DNA of 6,544 bases from Deltaproteobacteria bacterium. Its GTDB lineage: Bacteria; Myxococcota_A; Bradymonadia; UBA7976; VGTA01. Within the stretch, counting starts at the first letter, position 1. Every line of letters begins with the position of its first letter. A program made the translations under genes and the position numbers. A model generated the notes under the pieces. The model had not been told where the DNA came from and searched no databases. It saw only the letters and a list, made by a program, of their open reading frames with translations. This document shows positions 1 to 4,719 of this stretch, piece after piece. The stretch spans positions 1 to 6,544 of the forward strand of contig VGTA01000187.1 of assembly GCA_016874875.1 (NCBI GenBank), given 5' to 3'.

Positions 1-846
<846 letters not shown>

Positions 847-850
847 GCGC

Positions 851-1501
851 TCACGCCTCGCTCGGCACGCGCTGCCAGTCCGCGAGGAACTTGGCGAGGC
901 CGAGGTCGGTGAGGGGGTGCTGCGCGAGCTGGTTGAGGACCTTGAAGGGCACCGTGACCACATCGGCGCCGGCGCGCGCCGCCTCGAGCACGTGCAGGGG
1001 GTGGCGCACGCTGGCCACCAGCACCTCGGTCTCATAGCCGTAGTTGTCGTAGATCTGCACGATCTGCGAGATGAGCTCCATGCCGTCGTGGCCCACGTCG
1101 TCGAGGCGCCCCACAAAGGGGCTGATGTAGGTGGCGCCCGCCTTGGCGGCGAGGAGCGCCTGAAGCGGCGAGAAGCAGAGCGTCACGTTGGTCTTGATGC
1201 CCTGCTCGGCGCACCAGCGCGTGGCCTTGAGCCCCTCCATGATGAGGGGAATCTTGACCACGATGTTCTGGTGGAGCGCGCGCAGCTCGCGCGCCTCGCG
1301 CTTGATGCCCTCGAAGTCCGTGCTCACCACCTCCGCGGAGATGGGCCCGTCCACCGCCGCGCAGATCTCGCGGATCACCTCCTTAAAGGGGCGCTTGGTC
1401 TGCGCGATGAGGGAGGGGTTGGTGGTGACGCCGTCGAGGAGCCCGTAGGAGGCGGCCTGGCGGATCTCTTGGATGTCAGCGGTGTCGATAAAGAACTTCA
1501 T
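851..1501 (-). CDS. tal: Transaldolase, small TalC/FSA-like type
   Basis: This is a 216-residue class I aldolase that should transfer a dihydroxyacetone unit between sugar phosphates in the non-oxidative pentose phosphate pathway in the cytoplasm. It aligns along its full length with the compact bacterial transaldolases: N-terminal MKFFIDTAD, GVTTNPSL (24-31), the Schiff-base lysine K83 in VVKIP, KTNVTL (103-108), and SPFVGRLDD (127-135). In E. coli fructose-6-phosphate aldolase, Gln59 and Tyr131 shape the active site. Here the equivalent residues are E57 (SAEV) and F129 (SPFV), as in true transaldolases, so transaldolase activity is the better guess. The ATG at 1501 matches family starts; a GTG at 1513 would add only four residues (V/M-S-S-P) and has no better Shine-Dalgarno. 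The gene starts about 39 nt after the kinase stop and ends 4 nt before the next start, so it is the middle gene of a likely operon. No key residue is missing. Confidence 0.95.
   Translation of the reverse strand: MKFFIDTADIQEIRQAASYGLLDGVTTNPSLIAQTKRPFKEVIREICAAVDGPISAEVVSTDFEGIKREARELRALHQNIVVKIPLIMEGLKATRWCAEQGIKTNVTLCFSPLQALLAAKAGATYISPFVGRLDDVGHDGMELISQIVQIYDNYGYETEVLVASVRHPLHVLEAARAGADVVTVPFKVLNQLAQHPLTDLGLAKFLADWQRVPSEA
856..859 (-). promoter_or_regulatory. Ribosome binding site of the phosphatidyltransferase gene
   Basis: GAGG on the minus strand, 9 nt before the ATG at 846 and inside the last codons of the transaldolase gene. It fixes the start and suggests that ribosomes ending on the transaldolase feed the next gene. 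Confidence 0.55.
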
Positions 1502-1532
1502 AGGAGAGCTCACTCGCGAGGGGAGGCGACGC

Positions 1533-1553
1533 GGGCGCGCCTAGCGCGCGCCC
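1533..1553 (-). other. GC-only hairpin over the stop codon of the left kinase
   Basis: GGGCGCGC (1533-1540) and GCGCGCCC (1546-1553) form an 8-bp perfect stem with a 5-nt loop that contains the kinase TAG stop (1541-1543). No U-run follows on the minus strand, so it is not a standard intrinsic terminator. It could lower read-through into the transaldolase or affect its translation, but such stems also arise by chance in sequence this rich in GC. Confidence 0.3.
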
Positions 1554-3169
1554 ATCGACGGCCCCCACACATAAGCCAAGAGGAGGGCGAGAGCAAGCAG
1601 AACCGCCGCGGCCGCCCGCCACCCCCCCGCCCCCCGCCACCCCCCCGCCCCCCGCCCGTAGCGCTTGGCGCCGTGGGCGCGGTCGAAGCGCGCGCGGCTG
1701 AGCTGGCGGGTGTAGGAGAGCTCCTCGTCGCTGGGGCGGAGCAGGTCGCTGATCTCGAGGGCGGACGTGAAGCTCGGCGCGGGCTCGGGGTCGCGGGCGG
1801 GCGGGAGGGGCGGCGGGGGCGGCGGGAGGGGCGGCAGCGCGCTCAGCGGGGCGAGGGGCGGCGGGGGCGAGAGCGGCCCGAGGGGCGGGAGGGTCCCGAG
1901 GGGCGGGAGAGTCCCGAGGGGCGGAGAGGTCGGGACGGGCGTGGGCGGCGCCACCATCAGGGCGTCGTCCTCTTCCCAGGCCACCTGCGCCGCGGCGTCA
2001 AAGAGCGTGTCGCCGCCCATGAGGGGGGCGTCGTCCTCTTCCCAGGCCACCTGCGCCGCGGCGTCAAAGAGCGTGTCGCCGCCCATGAGGGGGTCGAGGT
2101 CATCGAGGGTGGCCGCGATCTGCTCCTCGCGGCGCCCGGCGCCCGCCGGCGCGCCGAGGCGGGTGGGCGACTCGGCCTCGAGGGCGCCCTTGAGGCTCTC
2201 GATGGCGGGGCGCAGGAGGGGCGCGGGGCTCGGCGCGTCCGCCGAGGCGCGCGCGTGTTGGCGCGCCCACTCCCCCACCCCCTTGGCGTGGGGGCACAGC
2301 GCCATCTGTCGAGCGCACGAGACGAGGTCGGACACCAGCTCGCCCATCCAGGGGCGCGCGGCGGGCTGCGAGGCGAGGGCGCGCGTGAGGAGGGCGCGCA
2401 GGGCGGGGGGGCAGTCGGGGCGGCACTCGAGGGGGTCGAGCGCCTCGCCGCTCATGAGGCGGCGCAGGCGCTGCGCGTCGCTCTTGCCGGCGAAGGGGTA
2501 GCGGCCCAAGAAGATCTGATAGAGGAGGAGGCCGAGGCTAAAGACGTCGGCCCGCTGGTCCACGGGCTCGCCGAGAATCTGCTCGGGGGCGAGGTAGCCG
2601 ATGGTGCCCTTGACGGTGCCCGTCTTGGTGTGATGGCGCTTGGAGGCCGCCTGCGCGATGCCAAAGTCGATGAGCTTGACGACGCCGTCGGTCCGGATGA
2701 GCACGTTGGAGGGCTTGAGGTCGCGGTGGATGATGGAGAGCCAGTTGCCGTACTCGTCGCAGCGCTGGTGTACGTAGTCGAGCGCCTCGCCGAGGGCGAG
2801 GGCGAGGGCGAGGGCGACCTCGTAGGGAATCTGGGCGCGCGCGCCGCGCGAGGCGGCGAGCAGATCGTTGAGGGTGGCGCCGGGCACGTGCTCCATGGCG
2901 ATAAAGTGGCGCCCCTCGAGGGCGCCGGCCTCAAAGACCTGCGCGATGTGGGGGTGCGAGAAGCTCATCATGAGCCGCGCCTCGTCCACGAACATGGTGG
3001 TGAGCTCCCCGTCGCCGGCGAGGTGCGGCAGGATGCGCTTGAGCACCACGGTGCGCGAGAGGCCCATGGCGGTGACCTGTTGCGCGAGCGACACCTCCGC
3101 CATGCCGCCGCGCGCGAGCTCCTTGAGCCCCGTGTAGGCGCCAAAGCGATCGTCTGAGTCTGCGCGCAT
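1541..3169 (-). CDS. Membrane-anchored Hanks-type Ser/Thr protein kinase with Pro-rich and acidic repeats
   Basis: A 542-residue signalling kinase. The N-terminal kinase domain (about 11-285) has the Gly-rich loop ARGGMAEV (19-26), ATP lysine K44 (VVLKR), helix-C Glu E63, HRDLKPSN (148-155), DFG (168-170), APE (194-196), D208 and R272, so it should be active. The activation loop carries T181, T183, T185 and T189. Next come a linker with two identical 22-residue units (about 360-403), a Pro-rich stretch (about 408-463), and one transmembrane helix (519-535) followed by only a few outside residues (PSMGAR). The kinase therefore faces the cytoplasm and lacks an outside sensor domain. An ATG at 3220 in the same frame would add 17 Pro-rich residues. 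I prefer the ATG at 3169 because a promoter-like -10 (3221-3226) abuts the upstream ATG, which would place the mRNA start downstream of it; no good Shine-Dalgarno precedes 3169, so this remains open. It heads the operon with the transaldolase and the phosphatidyltransferase. Its substrate is unknown. Confidence 0.93.
   Translation of the reverse strand: MRADSDDRFGAYTGLKELARGGMAEVSLAQQVTAMGLSRTVVLKRILPHLAGDGELTTMFVDEARLMMSFSHPHIAQVFEAGALEGRHFIAMEHVPGATLNDLLAASRGARAQIPYEVALALALALGEALDYVHQRCDEYGNWLSIIHRDLKPSNVLIRTDGVVKLIDFGIAQAASKRHHTKTGTVKGTIGYLAPEQILGEPVDQRADVFSLGLLLYQIFLGRYPFAGKSDAQRLRRLMSGEALDPLECRPDCPPALRALLTRALASQPAARPWMGELVSDLVSCARQMALCPHAKGVGEWARQHARASADAPSPAPLLRPAIESLKGALEAESPTRLGAPAGAGRREEQIAATLDDLDPLMGGDTLFDAAAQVAWEEDDAPLMGGDTLFDAAAQVAWEEDDALMVAPPTPVPTSPPLGTLPPLGTLPPLGPLSPPPPLAPLSALPPLPPPPPPLPPARDPEPAPSFTSALEISDLLRPSDEELSYTRQLSRARFDRAHGAKRYGRGAGGWRGAGGWRAAAAVLLALALLLAYVWGPSMGAR
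1618..1653 (-). repeat. 18-bp tandem repeat, two copies (GAGGWR units)
   Basis: Two exact adjacent 18-bp units (1618-1635 and 1636-1653), rich in C on the plus strand. They encode the repeated hexapeptide GAGGWR just before the kinase transmembrane helix. The length is a multiple of three, so copy changes keep the frame. The unit adds positive charge on the cytoplasmic side of the anchor. Confidence 0.8.
1877..1930 (-). repeat. 18-bp tandem repeat, three copies (PPLGTL-type units)
   Basis: Units starting CCCGAGGGGCGG at 1877, 1895 and 1913 have a period of 18 bp. The first two differ at one base; the third differs at several bases near its end. They encode PPLGTL / PPLGPL hexapeptides in the Pro-rich linker of the left kinase, a flexible, extended spacer between catalytic domain and membrane. 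Confidence 0.8.
1961..2092 (-). repeat. Perfect 66-bp tandem duplication in the kinase linker
   Basis: Two adjacent 66-bp units (1961-2026 and 2027-2092) are identical at every base. Each encodes the same 22 residues, with core MGGDTLFDAAAQ followed by VAWEEDD. The lack of even silent differences indicates recent duplication or gene conversion. The unit is acidic, with one Thr and one Trp, unlike the Pro-rich sequence beside it, so it may be a short binding or phosphorylation motif; that role is inference. Confidence 0.93.
2792..2815 (-). repeat. 6-bp tandem repeat, four copies (Ala-Leu codons)
   Basis: Four GAGGGC units on the plus strand read as alternating Leu and Ala codons on the minus strand, giving the ALALALAL stretch (about residues 119-126) just before the GEALDYVH helix of the kinase domain. 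This is a slippage-prone tract within a structured helix. Confidence 0.7.
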
Positions 3170-3220
3170 AGGGTGGTCTCGGGTGGGGCGCGGGGGGGAG
3201 GGAGGGGGCTCAGAGGGCAT

Positions 3221-3249
3221 ATGCTATGAGACCTTGCGCCGCGGATCAA
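3221..3249 (-). promoter_or_regulatory. Candidate sigma-70-type promoter for the left kinase operon
   Basis: On the minus strand TTGATC (3249-3244) and TAGCAT (3226-3221) are separated by exactly 17 nt; each matches the -35 or -10 consensus at four of six bases. They sit in the only AT-rich patch in the window. Transcription would start near 3213, giving a leader of about 45 nt to the ATG at 3169. Not proven by sequence alone. Confidence 0.45.
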
Positions 3250-3262
3250 TGATGTTTAGAGT
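3234..3262 (+). promoter_or_regulatory. Candidate sigma-70-type promoter for the right kinase operon
   Basis: TTGCGC (3234-3239), a 17-nt spacer and TAGAGT (3257-3262) each match the -35 or -10 consensus at four of six bases. It would overlap the opposing promoter for the left kinase and give a leader of about 75-80 nt to the ATG at 3346. The match is modest; GC-rich bacteria often use poorly conserved promoters. Confidence 0.33.
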
Positions 3263-3275
3263 CGCGCTCCGCGGC
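3238..3275. promoter_or_regulatory. Inverted repeat between the divergent kinases, possible operator
   Basis: GCCGCGGA (3238-3245) is mirrored by TCCGCGGC (3268-3275), 8-bp perfect arms separated by 22 nt. The dyad overlaps both candidate promoters, as an operator for a dimeric regulator might. Each arm contains the palindrome CCGCGG, which is common in GC-rich DNA, so chance is a serious alternative. Confidence 0.3.
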
Positions 3276-3293
3276 TTCTTTCCCCACCTCTCG

Positions 3294-3325
3294 CCCCCCT
3301 CCCTCCCCTCTCCCCTCGCCCCCCC
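3294..3325 (-). other. G-quadruplex motif in the leader of the right kinase
   Basis: The plus strand has C-runs at 3294-3299, 3301-3303, 3305-3308, 3312-3315 and 3319-3325 with linkers of 1, 1, 3 and 3 nt. The minus strand therefore has five G-runs of at least three with very short loops, a strong intramolecular quadruplex motif. It lies between the candidate promoter and the start codon, on the template strand for the right kinase. The wider tract 3275-3326 is almost pure pyrimidine on the plus strand. Whether it folds in the cell is unknown. Confidence 0.55.
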
Positions 3326-3345
3326 GCGAAAGCGAGCCCCCCGCG

Positions 3346-4719
3346 ATGCCCCTCCCCCTCACCCCCCGCGCGCCGCACCCGCTTGAGGGGAGGACCGCGG
3401 GGCGCTACCGCGTGCGCGAGCTGGTGGGGCAAGGAGGGATGGCATCGGTGCTCCGCGCCGAGCGCCTCGACCCGGCCGAGGGGGAGGGGCGGTGGGTGGC
3501 GCTCAAGGTGATGCACCCGCACCTCGCCCGCGACCCGCGCGAGGTGGAGCGCTTTATCAAAGAGATCGCGCTCTGCGCGCGGCTCAAGCACCCCAACGTC
3601 TGCCCTATCCTCGACCTCGGCGAGGTGGACGGGGCGCCGTTCTTGGTGATGCCCTACATCGAGGGCGCGCCGCTCTCCGCGCTCGCCCCCCCCGCGCTCC
3701 CCCCGCCCCCCCCCGAGGCGCTCGCCACGCTGCTCGTGGAGCTCGGGCGCGCCCTCTCGTACGCCCACCAGCTTACGGACGCGGAGGGGCGCCCGCTGCG
3801 CCTCGTGCACCGCGACATCTCCCCGCACAACGTGGTCATCGAGCGCTCTGGGGTGGCGCAGCTCTTGGATTTTGGCGTGGCGCGCGTGGCGCGCGCGGGA
3901 CGCTCCACCGTCTCCGATGGAGGGGAGGGGCTGGTGGGCAAGCTCGCCTACATGTCACCGGAGCGCGTGGAGGAGGAGCCCTTCGACGAGCGCGCCGACG
4001 TGTGGTCGCTGGCGGTCACGGCCTGGGAGCTGGCGACGGGCCGGGCGCTCTTTGAGGCGCCGCAGCCGATGCGCCTCATGTACCAGGTGCTCAGCGCCCC
4101 CCTCGCCCCCCCCTCCTCGCTCCGCCCGGCGCTACCGGCGGTCTTTGACCACGTCATCATGGCCGGCCTCGCCCGCGACCCCGCCCAGCGCCCCGCCGAC
4201 GCGGCGCGCTGGACAGAGCCCCTCGACGCGTGGCTGGCCGAGCGCGGCCTCTCGATCCTCGACGGGCGCGCTCACGTCTCGGCGTGGCTGAGCGGGGAGG
4301 AGGCGCCCGAGGGGCGCGAGGGGGAGGCCACCGCGGGCGCCTCGACCGCCGCGGGCGCCCCGACCGCCCCGCTCCTCCGCGCGCCCACGCTCGCCCTCTG
4401 CGCCCTCAGCGCCCTCAGCGCCCTCAGCGCCCTCACGTGCCTCAAGCTCCGCGCGCAGGGGGGGCCGGCGCTGCGCCCCGTGCTCCTCCCCACGGGCACG
4501 CTCACGGTGCGCGCCTCGTGCGTCGCGGAGGTCTCGGCGCAGAGCGCGGCGGGGGCGCGGGCGCTTGGGCAAACGCCCCTCTCGGTGCAGCTCGCCGCCG
4601 GCGTCTATGAGCTGCGCCTCACGCCCGTGAGCGCCGACGCGCCCTGCGCGCCGCGGCGGCGACTCGTGGAGATCAAGGAGGGGCAGCGTGCGGACGTCGA
4701 CGTCACCCTCGCCCCCTGA
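3346..4719 (+). CDS. Hanks-type Ser/Thr protein kinase with transmembrane helix and PEGA-like domain
   Basis: A 457-residue receptor-like kinase. The kinase domain (about 21-295) shows GQGGMASV (28-35), ATP lysine K54 (VALKV), helix-C E73, catalytic loop HRDISPHN (155-162) with catalytic D157 and N162, DFG (175-177), SPE in place of APE (204-206), D218 and R282. The usual Lys after HRD is replaced by Ser (S159); HRDISPxN loops are familiar from myxobacterial kinases, so activity is still likely. The insert 112-123 is almost all Pro and Ala. A transmembrane helix (about 347-366) leads to a C-terminal domain (about 383-455) with the PEGA pattern: GTLTV, ALGQTPLSV, AAGVYELRL, then EGQRADVDVTL. 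Its cysteines C392 and C434 could form a disulfide outside the membrane. This suggests a wall- or surface-facing sensor on a cytoplasmic kinase. The ATG at 3346 is the only start that leaves the kinase domain intact; its Shine-Dalgarno is weak. The gene's end overlaps the glycosyltransferase by 32 nt. Confidence 0.93.
   Translation: MPLPLTPRAPHPLEGRTAGRYRVRELVGQGGMASVLRAERLDPAEGEGRWVALKVMHPHLARDPREVERFIKEIALCARLKHPNVCPILDLGEVDGAPFLVMPYIEGAPLSALAPPALPPPPPEALATLLVELGRALSYAHQLTDAEGRPLRLVHRDISPHNVVIERSGVAQLLDFGVARVARAGRSTVSDGGEGLVGKLAYMSPERVEEEPFDERADVWSLAVTAWELATGRALFEAPQPMRLMYQVLSAPLAPPSSLRPALPAVFDHVIMAGLARDPAQRPADAARWTEPLDAWLAERGLSILDGRAHVSAWLSGEEAPEGREGEATAGASTAAGAPTAPLLRAPTLALCALSALSALSALTCLKLRAQGGPALRPVLLPTGTLTVRASCVAEVSAQSAAGARALGQTPLSVQLAAGVYELRLTPVSADAPCAPRRRLVEIKEGQRADVDVTLAP
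4400..4435 (+). repeat. 9-bp tandem repeat, four copies (ALS units)
   Basis: Four adjacent 9-bp units (GCGCCCTCA), identical to one another, encode Ala-Leu-Ser repeats that make up most of the transmembrane helix of the right kinase. Copy changes stay in frame and would alter the helix length by three residues each. Confidence 0.85.
4675..4681 (+). promoter_or_regulatory. Strong ribosome binding site inside the right kinase gene
   Basis: AAGGAGG lies 6 nt before the GTG at 4688 and within the last codons of the right kinase. It is the best Shine-Dalgarno in the window. It fixes the glycosyltransferase start at a GTG and gives that gene its own translation initiation on the shared mRNA. Confidence 0.85.

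Noticed and set aside
1502..1540. Intergenic gap considered as an intrinsic terminator.
   Set aside because: A GC stem exists at the kinase stop but no run of U follows on the minus strand, and the gap is short, as within operons.
1877..2092. Regularly spaced repeats considered as a CRISPR array.
   Set aside because: The units are directly adjacent with no unique spacers, and they keep the reading frame of the kinase.
3170..3220. In-frame N-terminal extension of the left kinase from the ATG at 3220.
   Set aside because: It would add 17 Pro-rich residues, and a promoter-like -10 directly abuts that ATG, so it would fall at or before the mRNA start. An AAGG 11 nt upstream keeps it possible but less likely.
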